From: Darksidea phi | Lineage: Eukaryota; Ascomycota; Dothideomycetes; Pleosporales; Lentitheciaceae | Direction: 5' to 3' | DNA: 64,000 bases | Assembly (NCBI GenBank): GCA_030770425.1 | Contig: JASJFT010000221.1 | Location: 1 to 64,000, forward strand | In this document: positions 42,791 through 56,288 of the stretch, piece after piece | Layout of the letters: each line of letters opens with the position of its first letter | Numbering within the stretch: position 1 is the first letter of the stretch | Translations under genes and position numbers: made by a program | The notes under the pieces: generated by a model | What the model was told of the DNA's origin: nothing | What the model saw: only the letters and a program-made list of their open reading frames with translations | Databases searched by the model: none

Positions 42791-45700
42791 ATATTATAAT
42801 ACTCTTTATTATAATACTAATTTATAATTATTTATATCTATTATATATTATATCTATAGTTACGGTATTCCCTTTACTAGACCTTACTATATTAGGTATA
42901 TATAGTCTTCGCTCGCTCTAGTATTAGTTCTTTATAATATAACTTATATTTTATCTTAACCCTAGTATATCTATACTATAATAGTTTATACTATTCTTTC
43001 TTTTAATTCTACTACTAGGGTAAAATACTCTTCTAATAGCCCGATCGACTATCTTAAATCTAGAAAATACTAAGTTAGATCTAAGACCTATACTATACCT
43101 AGAATATTAAGAATATTAAGAATACTAAGAATACTAGAAATACTAGGAATATTAAAAATACTATAGCTACTAAAGATTAGTAATACTAGTAGAACGAGTA
43201 ACTTACTACTATAATTAGTTAGGTTCCTATACTAGTCTTTCTTATTTATATAGAAGACGTAATAAATAACCTTATAGTATTAATTATACTAGGAAATAAA
43301 GAATCTATCTTTTTAACTTATTATAGTATTAAAGCTATATTAAATACCTTAGATATAGGTATATAATATTATATTTTCTCTTTTACTATAAATCTTAAAG
43401 AAGTATACTAAGTTATCTAGTAGCTTTAGAGTAAAGTTAATATTCTATATATCTAGACCTCTACTTATACCTTTTATTATTATCTTACTATTAATCCTAA
43501 TAAATTTAATAAAGCTAATAAGTTTATAAGTAAGTACTAAACTAAGTATAAAAACTAGAAATATAAGATTTATAGTATCTATACTATAGATAGAATAATC
43601 TTTAATATAGAATTTAAATATATCTAATATATCTCTAATCTTATATCTAGTAATATACTTAATATCTACTATAATCTACTTAAGACTATATAGTTTAATC
43701 TAGACGACCTAACTAAATAGAAATAGTAAACTATTACTAATCTATAGAAGATTCTTAATACCTACTATATTACTTCTAACGAATAGATTAAAGTAAGTAC
43801 TATATTTAATAAAGTTATTATAAATAGCCGGCTATTTCTAGACTTCTAAGCTAAATTCTATAAATAGACTACTAAAATAGAAAAAATTAATATAGAAAAA
43901 GTCTAAGCTTTATATACTAAAGTCTTTACTATACTAGATACTATAGTTACCCTTTAAGAAAAATAACCGGACTATATAAACTATAAAGAATAGATAGAAC
44001 TCTTTATATAAATTTAGAAAAGAAAATAAGTAGAAGAATATATTAAGAGTATATATACTAGCTTTCGTTTAAATAATAACTAGTTAAGTAATACTCTCTA
44101 GTTAGCCTCTATATCTATATTTTTCTTTCTAATAATAGTTCTAATCTATACTAACGACTCTATAATCCTAGATATAATATATACCCTATATACCTCTTAC
44201 GAAGAATATAAGACTATTAATATCTACTTTTATTATAATAAACTAGACTACTATAAGAATATATACCTTAAAAAGAAGAAAAATAATAAGTAATTTAATA
44301 GAGTCTAGGATTAAGGGTAGACTATATAATAAATATCTTAAGATTAATAAGTAATATATACTTAATCTTAATACTTTTAATACTAGTAGGTCTAGAATTA
44401 ATATATATAATCCTAATACGACTACCCCTAGTTCTAGTATAATAACTAGAATACTAATAACTAATTCCCTTACTAATACTTATTTAATAATCTCTTTTTT
44501 AACTATATTATAGACTAATCTTAGAAATATACTAGAATCGAAACTTCTATACCTAAGATTAAAGTCTTCTATATTAATATACTAGTTAGCTTAATATTAT
44601 TCTTTATAAGTATCTTTTACGTTAATAACTTAAAAAATATATAGTCTCTAGTTATTATCGTAACTAGAGGTTAGATAGAAAAGAATTATTAAACGAATAA
44701 CTATACTAGATTTATACTATTTTAAGTAAAAAAGTCTCTCTTTAACTTAGATCTATAGATAGTAAATTATTATTTATTTATACTTCTTTTCTATTTATAT
44801 ATACTACTATTAATATATAAAGTCTTATAGATAGTAGATACTTAGCTATTATCTTTTTTAACTAAACCTTTACTTAAAAATACTTTATTAATATCTATAT
44901 TATATTCTTTCTAAAGAAGCTCTTATTAATTAATAGTTATACTAGTAATATACTTATCTAATATACTATCTTATCTATATAGGTTAAAAACTACTACGAA
45001 AACTACTTACTATATATTATTAATCTAGTCTAAAATACTCCTATTATTCTTAGTCTTTCTTAACTTTAGAAATATAATCTATTTATTAATTAAACTTTAA
45101 TAATAATTAATATAGATTTATAGTATTATTAGAAATATTACTATTATAAAACTAAGGCCGTATAAGTAGCTTTCTCGACTATTCTCTCTAGTAAAAATAT
45201 ATTAGATAAAACTAAACTATTATACCCTAAGCTATATATTAATATAATAAATTACTAATTATCTTTATATATTAAAGATATTAATAAGTATAATCTTTAT
45301 TAATTAAGTAGAGAGACTCTAATAGACCTATTCTCTAAACTTACGCTAGGCCGCCTCTACTATAAAATAAGAAACTTAGATACTAAATATAGAAAAATTT
45401 CGAAATATTAAGTAATTATAGTATAAAATTATATTATAACTAAACTACTATTAGTTATATAAGTAGATAAATACTAAGTTAATTTAAAGAAATTTAAAAA
45501 AGAACTACTACTACTACTTAGTATTTCTCTATTAATTAAACTAAATTATAAATCTTTTAATTTCTTTAATATTTACCTTATATAAGCTATAATTTTTATA
45601 TAATTTTATAAATAATCTAATATAAAAGCTACCTATATTATATAGAATAAGCTAGACTAAGTACTTAAAATATTACTAAAGAATAAAGAAGATTAAATTC

Positions 45701-47086
45701 TAAATCTTACTAAAGAAAAATTTAAAAATATTCTAGATAGTAAAATTATAATTAATCTTCTAAATAAGTTTCTATTATAATTTTATAAATTTCTTATTAA
45801 CTATAAATATACCCTATATCTTTAAGGTATTAAAGAATTAGATATTAATAAGTTTCTAGTAGAAAAACTATCTCTATCTAATAACGAGCTAAAAAAAAAA
45901 CTTCTAAAATAGCTAAGGGATATAATAGTCGGATTCCTTTTTAGAAAAGTAGACGAATTTTTACTAAGACGAGTATAGGATTATAAGATTAATATTATTT
46001 TAAATAAAAAACCCCTATATTAAAAGAATTAATTCTTTTTTTTATCTAAACTCTAAGTTATATATAAATAACTAGATAATAATCTAAATAAGAGATTTAT
46101 TTAGGAATTTTATACGTAATATATTATCTTTCTACTCCTAGTAATAAAATTAAATAAAGAAGTATATATATATTAAGATTATAAAGGCCTAAATAATATT
46201 ACTATTAAGAATTACTATTTATTATTTCTTATTTAAGAAATTCTTAATACTCTCTATAATATAAAGGTATATATTAAACTTAATATTATTATTACCTTTA
46301 ATAAATTATATATCGTTAAAAGATATAAGTAAAAAATAATATTTATTATATATTTTAGACTTTTTAAAATATTAGTTATATTTTTTAACCTTTATAATAT
46401 ACTAGTATCTTTTTAAAATTATATTAATTATATCCTTTATAATCTACTAGACTATATTTATACTATATACCTTAATAATATTCTAGTCTACTTAGATAAT
46501 AGAAAAGAATATTAAAAGTACGTCTAAAAAGTAGTTTAGAAATTAATTAATACTAGTCTTTAAATTAATATTTATAAATATAAATTCAAGATTATAAAGA
46601 CTAAATATCTTAGACTTATTATCTTTTCTAATAGTATTAAAATAGACTCTAAGAAAGTTACTATAATTTTAAAATAAATATAATCTCTTTATCTAAAGAA
46701 TTTATAGAAATTCCTAAACTTTATAAACTTTTACTAATACTTTATTTAAAACTTTTTAAAGATATATACTCTATTTAATAAACTTTTATATAAGAATATC
46801 CCGTAGAACTAGACTATTAAATAGATAACTACCTTCGAGTCGCTTAAGAATTCCTTTACTATAGTACTAGTACTAGTAATATATAACTTTACTAAGAAGA
46901 TAGTTTTAGAAATTAATACTTTCGACTAGATATTAGGTAATATCCTCTTCTAATATAATAATAATAACGTTTTATATATAATCGTCTACTTTTTAAGTAA
47001 ATATAATACTACTAAATATAATTATAAGATTTATAATAAGAAATTATTAATAATTATTAAGTTTTTAGAAGAATAGCGACTAGAAC

Positions 47087-47526
47087 TATTACGAACTAAA
47101 TATATACTATAGACCGCTAGTAAATAGAACTACTAGAAATCGAGCCAACTACTAGCTCTAATAAGAAATACGACGCGGACTCTATAATTAGAGGATAGAA
47201 AGTTACGTAATAGATCTATACCTTAGTAAAGATAGATCTAAGAAGGTTATATAATAGCTTAGTAGATCTATTAGAATAGAGCTATAGAGCTATAGCTTAG
47301 TAGATTTATAGGAATAGAGCTATAGATCTAAAGAAACTAAATTAATATATAATAATTACGAATCTCCTAGATAGTTTCCTCTATATAGTTAATTTAAATT
47401 TAGATTAATCTTATCTATTAATATAATTAAGCTATTACCTACTTATTCTAACTCTATCTTTTCTATCTCGAGTATAAACCTCTAAATAAGACTAAATAAT
47501 CTATTAGGCCTAGACCTCGTTTAATA
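47087..47526 (+). repeat. 5' LTR of element 2
   Basis: 440 bp, starting tattacgaac and ending tttaata; same length as the 3' LTR. Confidence 0.9.
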
Positions 47527-48233
47527 TCTTAACTATCTAGTAGGTAGAAATAGCTAACTATAATAGTAGAAGAAGGAACTCGATAAAGCGGAGTAGCGTA
47601 GCCGCTAACTTAAGGCGAACCCTTAGAAGTAGAAAGCTATAGGGAATTTAGTTCCCTAAAAGGTAGTATAACTACGAAAAACTTTAAAAAAGTTATTAAG
47701 AATTAGTATATATTTAAGAAAAGAAAAAATATATTAGAAGCTTAGCTTACGAAGTTAACTACCTAACTTTAAAGATATATAAGTAAACTATTAAAGCTTA
47801 GAGAACTAGAGAAGTTTAATAGAATAAGATCGAAGCTTAGAGGATTTTTAGCTAATATAGTAATCTACCTCAACCTTAATAGAATAAAACTACCTATTAA
47901 AAGTAATAAAGTATCGTTTATAGTAGTTTAGTTTATAGGAAAAGCTATTACTTAGTTTAAAATATATTTAAATAAATAACTACGACTATTAAAGGCTTAG
48001 CGAAGTAATAAAATAAAGGCTATCTTCTTAAGTTATAAGTATTTTAAAAATAAGCTATATATTATCTTTAAAAATATTAATTTAGAAAGATTAATAGAAT
48101 AAAAAATTATACGTCTTAGATAGATAAAATCCGTTATAACCTATATATCTAAGTTTAAATAACTTACTATAAAGATTTAATAGGGAGAGGTAGCCCTTAT
48201 ATTACGATACTACGAAGGACTAAAAGACTATAT

Positions 48234-48420
48234 TATTATAGCTTAGGCTTAGCCTATACCTATCTCTAAAAAGAGGAAGGCTTACTTAGAAAAGGGACTC
48301 GCTTAGGGGCTTACTTATATAAGAGAAAATATAAAGTAAGAACCCTTCGTCTCCTTTTTATAGATATTAATAATATTATTAATACTTATTAAAGTTCTAC
48401 TTTAAGGCTAGTTTATTATA
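48234..48420 (+). repeat. 5' LTR of element 3
   Basis: 187 bp; short for a Gypsy LTR but identical in length to the 3' copy. Confidence 0.9.
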
Positions 48421-51400
48421 ATTAATATCTATCTTTTAATAACTACTCCCTTTATAAGTACTAAGAGATAAATAATAGTAATTAGAATAACTACCTAGAA
48501 GAGACGTTCGAGTTCGGAACTATTAGATAGATACTTATAGATCTATACGAGATACGAAACTATAACTAGATTAAGATAGTAATACTATAGGTCTAAACTA
48601 AAGAGTTTATAAGACTAATTAAGACCTTAAGAAACCTAAGTATAGCCTAGTATACTTTAGCCTCCTAAGTTACCCCGAACCTACTACTAGAACTATCCTA
48701 ATCTAATAAACTACTACTCTAATCTAGTAAACTAACGCGTTAATATAAATAGCTCCTAATAGGACCTCCCTTTAGGGGCGATAAGAAAGCCTTCCCGGCG
48801 TAGTAGATAATAATAGAATATAAGCTATAGACTAATACGGAATTTATAGGAATATAGAAGGATATATTTATTTTTATTTAAAGTAATCTAGAATTAAATA
48901 TATAAAAAGAAGTAGCCCTATTCTACTAAGCGGGAGGATTAAATAGTACCTAAAATCTAGCTATCTTCTTTAAATACTTATAGTTCTACTACGATAATAT
49001 ATACGCGTAGGAAAGGGTTTAAGTAAAACTCGAGTTAATTTAATAAGAAAAAGAGAAGTTCTTTCTAAACTTCTTTATTAGATTCTTAATATTATTAGTT
49101 TAGAGTAGCGGTAACGTTTAGAGTAATAAATAGAAACTTATTAGGCTATACTAAGGACTAAATAAGAAACTATATAGAATAGTCTTAAATCGCGGCGTCT
49201 CTTAAATAGACTATTTCGTAACTATAATAGTATACTATAATATCGCCGTAGATATTAAAACGATAGTCTTAGAGGGTAAGTTTCGTAATATAACTAGCTA
49301 GAACTTAGTACTTAGAAAAGACGCCGCTAGGGACGTAATTATATTAGTACTAGCTTTAGGCTCTAATAAGTAACCTAGAAAAGGTAAATAAGTTAACTAG
49401 GTTCTAGAGAAACTATATAAATAATACTACGAGCTAGAACTATATATATATTATAGAAAAGAGGGATATATAATCTAAGGTTACCTAAACGTAGTAGTAA
49501 TTTAGGCCGTTACTATCTTAATAGCGAACGACGTATTATTAACTAAGAATAAAAGTAGAGTAGAAAAAGAGTAGCCCCCGCTCCGAGTTCGGAACGGGGG
49601 CTAAGTATAGATACTACGACGGGGGAGTAATATATAAAAGGGTATAATAATAATATAACGGATATTCTAGGATAGATAAATAGGCCTTTATTTCTAGTCT
49701 TTATCTTCCTAGAGAACGTCTTTTACGTTAATACCCTAGTTAATTTAGAGTACTAGTATTTTAGTACTATAAGTAAAGAAGTAGTAAGATAGATAAATAC
49801 TAGGACTATTAATATCCTACCCTACTACTTTAGGTAAGTAGTAGGACTCGCCGGCGGACTATCTATTACCTAGATAGCTATTCTTTAATATAATATAGGT
49901 AGGTAGAGGACCTACCTTATAGGATATATAGTACTAGGACTAGACTACGACCTTATTCTTAAACTACTATAGCTATTCTATAATAGTATTATAATAGACC
50001 CGGGACGTAGAGAACTATAGATAAAAAGTATAGGTAACCTCGTTATAAAGAAGGTATTAGTAAAATAAAAGAAAAGTATCCTATTAATAAGGGTCTTAAA
50101 AATAACGTTCTTCTCTATACTTATAAAGAAGAAGTAGAACTAAGATATAGATATTATTATAATAAACCTACGCGATATTACCTAAGTACTAGTAATAACT
50201 ATTCTACTAAGGCGTTATAAAGGGATAGATCTAATAGAGGATAGGAAGATCCTCCTAGTTAACCTAGAACTATTTCGGGATCTATTCGATAAGAAGAAAG
50301 CCGCTAGATTATCTTTATACTAGAACTAAATAAACTACTATATAAAATTTAAATAAAGATTAGATAGTTTACTACCCGAAGTACCTTAGGACCTATTATA
50401 TAGTATACCCTAGAATTAACTAATAGAGCTTTATAGATAACTTACTAATCTCTTAGATAAGGAATAGATTTAAGTAAGCTCCTCCCTAGTAAGTATACTA
50501 GTATTAATAGCTAAGAAACTAGAAGGGAGCTAGTACCTCTACGTTAACTACTAGGACCTTAATATACTTATAAAATAGAACTACTACCCCTTACTACTAA
50601 TTAAGAAAATACTACGTACTCTTAAGAGGGCTAAGTAGTTTATAAAACTCGATATTTAAGTAATATTCTATAAACTACGAGTTATAAGTAGAGATAAGCC
50701 CTTAATTATATTTCGGACCTAGTTCGGACTATTCGAGTAGTTAATATATCTATTTAGGCTTATAGGGGTACTAGTAATATTTTAATATTATATTAATTTA
50801 GTATTAAAGAAAACTCTAAGAAACTTCTTTATAATATACCTTAATAATATTCTTATCTACTTAGGGGGCTTAAAAAGGAACTATATAGGGAAGGTAAAAA
50901 GGGTATTAATACTTCTATATAATACTAGTTTAAATCTAGACCTTTAGAAATATCGCTTTATAATAAAGATTATTAAGTACTTAGATTATATTATTAAGGT
51001 CGAGTATAGGATTAAGTCTAATCCTAAAAAGATCTAGGCTATAAAGAAATAGGAAGCTTCTACGTTAGTATAGAGCGTATAAAGCTTTATAGAATTTATA
51101 AACTTTTATTATAATATAGTATCTAACTTCTCTAAACTCGCCGGTCTACTTTATTAGTTAATAAAGAAAGAGGTATCGTTTTAGTAGGGTAAAGAAGAAA
51201 ACGAAGTATTTAAGAGAATAAAAGGCCTCTTTATTATAAAATTAACGCTATTTCTCTAGGACCCTAATTAGGATATAATAGTAGAAGCGGACTACTTAGA
51301 AGGGATAATAGGAGACTACCTCTTATAATAAAAGAAAGGAGTATAGTATTTAGTCGTTTACTATTTAGCTATCTTATTACCCGTAGAACGTAACTATACT

Positions 51401-53499
51401 ATTTACGATAGAGAACTCCTAACGATAGTCTAATATCTAGTAGTCTAAATATTAGAGTTATAGAGTATTAAATAACCCTTTAAGATCTTTATAGACTATA
51501 AGAACCTAAAATACTTTATAAAGACGTAACCCCTTAGTAAATAATAATACTAATAGGTAGAAATACTATCGTAGTTTAACTACTACCTCTAATACTATCT
51601 AGAACGACTAATAATATAGTCTAATATACTAAGTTATTAGGAATAGGATATAAAGAATTTATAACTATAAGAAGCTATATTAATATATTTAAGGTTAATC
51701 TAAGTTGTCCTAGCTAGTACGATAGTAGATATAATAGTATCTAAGGAATACTATATATAGACTAATACCTATATATAAGAGCTCTAGGATAAAGCTATTT
51801 AGGCGAATCTAAGGTATATAATTTAACTACTAATAATATAATAAGGCGACTAAATATTCCCCGCGGAGGTAGAAACTAGGTAGTAGATTAGGGACTACTT
51901 AATAAGCGCCTATAGAATACTAATATAGTATAACGTAATTTAGTTATTAATATAGGAACCCCTAACTATAATAGTTATCTAAAGATTCTACGAATTAGAG
52001 CTAGTAGGGTACCTAGGTAAGAATACTACCTTCTAATTAATATATTAAAACTACTACTAGGATAAAATATCGGCGAATATAGTAAGGTACATTTAAAACT
52101 ATTACTACTACGACGCGTATATATCTTAGAAGAAATAGTAAGACCTACTTTAATCTCTTCTAATTATAGATCGCTTTTAGTTCTAAATCTCTATAGACTT
52201 TATAATAGAACTACTAGTCGTTAACAAAACGGCCTCGCGCTATCTCCTAGTAATTATAGATTAATTATTTAAGTATATTTAACTAAAAGTAATAGTCTTT
52301 ATAAAGGTTAAATATTATACTAAGGTATTTTGTAATATATAGTAGAGATTTTATAGGTTCCCTATATTAATTATTATAGATTAGGGCTTAGATTAGTTAG
52401 ACTTCTTTTAGACGATACTATATAAACTTATAAAGATTAAATAACTTCTATTAATAGTATACTATCCCTAAACTAATAGAGGGATAGAATAGGTAAACTA
52501 GGAAGTCTAGATAGTATTATATATAATAATCTACTTTAAATAGACTAACTAACTCGAGTACCTACTAGTATACTAACTTATACTAAATAATAGGAACTCT
52601 AGTATTATAGAAGTTAGCCCAAACCTCCTTATTAACGGATATAATATAGACCTACTATAATACCGTAAGATATTAGGACTATTAATAAAGATATCGTAAG
52701 AAAGGGTAGTCTATTTCCTTAACTACCTTAAAAAGGGTATAGAACTAGTCTAAGCCGCGATTATATTCGTATAGTAAAGGTAATAAGAATTAATAAACTA
52801 AAGTAGGCGCCTAGTAGAGAAGCTCTAGGTTAGTAATAAGATTTAATTCTTTATAAGAAATATTAAGATAAATCGTCCTAGCTATAAACTTAATTAGTTA
52901 TAAGTAAAATATATAGTACTTATAGTTCTAACCTCTCTTATAACTATACTAAACCTACTAGAAAACCTATATAAAATCGTCTATATTAATCTATTAAAAA
53001 GGGTAGCTAATAACTCGCTCCTAAGCTAACTCCTAACGAACGTTAGACTAAACCTAGTACTAATTTTAATAAAAGAAGATCCGATACTAGATAAGTAGAA
53101 GGTAGAAGAAATCCTATACGTAAAGAATATAAGGGGAAAAGAGAAGTAGTAAGTTCTAGTATAATAGAAGGAGTAGGTATAATCTATATAATACTCTATT
53201 AAAGACTTTATAGAAATAGAGGTACTTTAGAAGTTTAAGGAGCGCTAAGACGACGTATTATAAAATAATAAACTAGTAAGAAAGAAATAAGGACGTATAA
53301 TATAATAATTTCTATTAAATATCTATAAAGGCCCCTCTTTTAGTAGGAGTACTAGGATAGCTATATATATAAAAATAAACTATCTTATATAGTACTACGA
53401 ACGAAGTAAGAGCTAGTATAAAGCTAAAGTAAAGCTAGAAGGACCCTAATACGACTATAATATAGTCTATTACTATTATCTTAGATATTATTTAGAAAA

Positions 53500-55565
53500 T
53501 CCTTAGAGTTAGATAGAGGTATCTTCTTATTAAGACGGATATTATATAGATAATTATACTTAGTAAAATAACTATAACTAATAAGAACTAAATTAATAAT
53601 AGATAAGCTATAGGCCTAACTTAACCTATTTAGAATAGTATTACGACCGAAACTACTATTATTAAGAAGAGTACTTAAATAGATACTAGTTCTATTAGTA
53701 GGGGCGTTTAAACTATAAGCGGAACCTCTAGTAGAAGTATTTAAGTTACGAGTTAGACCCTTAGTAGAAATATTTAGATTATAAATCTAACCCTTAAGAG
53801 GAGTACCCTAACTAAAGTATAGTATAGTAGGATAAAAGTTAAGAGAAGGAAGAGGGAAAGAGAAGAGCTTCTTTAGACGAGAAGATAAGGGAATAGGATA
53901 CGCTTAATAGGGATAAAGTAGAAAAGACTAAGACTCTAGCTAGTAAAAAGACTAAGTAGGTAGAACCCCTTTATATTTATAGAGTAGGGACGATAGAAGG
54001 TCCTAATAATAAGAGAAGTAAGAAGACGGACGACTAGGGTAATTACGCGAAGGAAGAGAAGAAGGATTATAAGAATAGCGAAGTAGAATTAGAGATAAAG
54101 GAGTAAAGAATTAACGTCGATAAGATAAATATAAGTAAGAGTTATAATATTAATAAGGCGAATATAAACGTAAGTTATAATAATAATAAGGCGAATATAA
54201 GTAGGAGTTATAATATTAATAAGGCGAATACGAGTAGGAATTATAATATTAATAACTAGAACGTACGAATTCTATAATATAGTATAATAGTATAATATAA
54301 TCTTTAATAAGAATATTAAGAGAGCTCTATATAAGTATTAGTAGAGATATTTAGAAAAGAGATATAGGAATTTATAATAATATATATGTTAGTAGCTTTA
54401 AAATACCTAAAGGCGCCCTTAATATAATTATAAAAGATATTCTACTTATAATAAAGACCTTAAAATATAGCTCCGGTAGTAGTAAAAAGGCTTATAATAT
54501 TAGTACTACGATATATTAGTAAGTTAGAGAATATAAAGGCTAGAGTAAGAGTAACTATAGGGGAGGATACTTAGTTATAATTAGTAATTAACTTACTACG
54601 CTAGGACGAAGTTTAGAATAACTAATTAATAATATTAGTACTTTAAGTCGCTACCCGAAGGTCTTTAAAATCTCGTCGTAGTTAATAGAACTTATTATTA
54701 AAGTAATAGTAGATTTCTAATATAGACCTCTTCTTATTCTAATTATACGTATCTAGAATAAGGATATAGGTATTACTCTATATATATATAGTATTATAGT
54801 ACTAATACTAATAATAGAAGGTTATATAAAGATTAGGGTTTAACGTAAATAATATATTATTATAATAATAAGTTTTCTTACTATATAAATAATTATTATA
54901 AGATATAGCGGGGCTAGGACGATACTTATTAAGAATTAATAATAATTTATAGAACCGCTAGAAAGGTATAGAAAAAGGGCTACTTACTTAATATAACCGA
55001 ATTTAGCTAAATAAGAAATATATTTCTAATAAACTTAATTAGAATCTATAATAATAATATCTATTTTATTTTTAGAATTGTCTTAAACCTTAAACTAGTC
55101 TAAACGTTAGTAACGACCTTTTAGATAAATAGGTTATAAGTTCTAGGTTAACCTAAAGTAATAAATTAAGGGGATATATATAGGATTATTACGGGATATA
55201 AAAGATTAATAAGGAGAAGAATACTCTAGTAGCTTACCTTTACTAATACCTAAGACGCCTTCGATAGTAGTAGAGGAACTATTAAGAGACGAAATACTAC
55301 TAATTATACTAGATATCCTAGGAACTTAAAGAAATATCTATACGAAGTTAAAGATAACTAAAGAAGTAAAAGAAAGTATATTAATACGAAGCTAAAGAAA
55401 CCTATAGAGGAGGAAGAAGAGGCGTCGAGACAAGAACTAAAGAATATTAAGAGGGACGAAGAAAAAGTATTAATAAGAATAAAAAACGTCTAGTAAGAAG
55501 TGTAGAAAGAGAGAGTAGAAAGGGTAAAAGAGAAGAAGAGCGAGTCGAAGTTATTTTAAGGATAA
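53500..55565 (+). pseudogene. Extra 3' reading frame of element 3 with charged coiled coil
   Basis: After the chromodomain-like segment the plus strand stays readable through TAA/TAG. The end (about 55385-55560) is an obvious charged coiled coil with E-E-E-E-E-A-S-R-Q-E-L-K-N-I-K-R-D-E-E-K and V-K-E-K-K-S-E-S-K. A 33-bp repeat (11 codons) lies in the middle. Whether this is one frame or several could not be settled by eye, nor whether it is a pol extension or a separate ORF. No family is recognised. Confidence 0.4.
54125..54256. repeat. 33-bp tandem repeat inside element 3
   Basis: About four copies of gcgaatataagtaggagtta..., starting near 54125, 54158, 54191 and 54224. The period is a multiple of three, so it is compatible with an 11-residue coding repeat. 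Confidence 0.75.
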
Positions 55566-55861
55566 TAGAGTATTTATACGAGGCGTATAATATAAGTATA
55601 ATCTATTATATTACTTCGACTCTATTAGGTTACTATACTACCTATTTAACGGGGGCGTTATATTAAAATAAATAATATAAGTATAACTTTACTACCTTAT
55701 TACTACGCTACCTATTAAACGGGAGTATTATACTAAAATAAATAATATAAGTATAATATTACTATTATAAAAATCTACTAAGGTAATATATAAACCTCTA
55801 CTACTATAACTACTCCTAGGGGCGAGTAGAGTAGTAAACCCTTAGGTAAGCTTAAGTAGGT

Positions 55862-56035
55862 AAATCTAACTAGTTATTACTACTTCGAATAACCTCCCTT
55901 ATAGTAAACCTAATAGGTTATTATTACTTTAAACGACCCCCCCCGTAGTAAACCTAACTAGTTACTACTACTTCGAATAACCCCCCTATAGTAAACCTAA
56001 CTAGTTACTATTACTTCGAACGACCCCCTCTTCTT
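55862..56035. repeat. About 44-bp tandem repeat just before the 3' LTR of element 3
   Basis: Four copies of cctaactagttactactact followed by tcgaataacccccc and tatagtaaa, starting near 55865, 55909, 55953 and 55997. A longer imperfect repeat of about 70 bp lies just upstream (about 55600-55765). Confidence 0.65.
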
Positions 56036-56096
56036 CCCCCGACTTACCCTATAATACTTTACCATACGGGGATAATACGAAGTAGAAAAGGGGGTA

Positions 56097-56283
56097 TATT
56101 ATAGCTTAGACTTAGCCTATACCTATCTCTAAAAAGAGGGAGGCTCGCTTAGAAAAGGGGCTCGCTTAGAGGCTCGCTTATATAAGAGAAAATATAAAGT
56201 AAGAACCCTTCGTCTCCTTTTTATAGATATTAATAATATTATTAATACTCGTTAAAGTTCTACTTCGAGGCTAGTCTATTATA
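56097..56283 (+). repeat. 3' LTR of element 3
   Basis: 187 bp, preceded by the purine tract agaaaagggggta and followed by the target duplication tatat. Confidence 0.9.
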
Positions 56284-56288
56284 TATAT

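Larger units (their letters stand above)
48234..56283 (+). mobile_element. Innermost Ty3/Gypsy element (element 3), inserted in gag of element 2
   Basis: Two 187-bp LTRs (tatta...attata) and a perfect 5-bp duplication tatat (48229-48233 and 56284-56288) define an 8050-bp element. Removing it restores the gag frame of element 2, as comparison with element 1 near 7560 shows. Gag lies about 48430-49600. Pol has RT (about 50560-50920, catalytic box Y-L-N-N near 50835), RNase H (about 51270-51650) and integrase (about 52080-52700), with a chromodomain-like segment about 53090-53330. A long extra region of more than 2.5 kb with repeats separates pol from the 3' LTR. A purine tract (56079-56096) precedes that LTR. 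All coding is RIP-inactivated. Confidence 0.9.
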
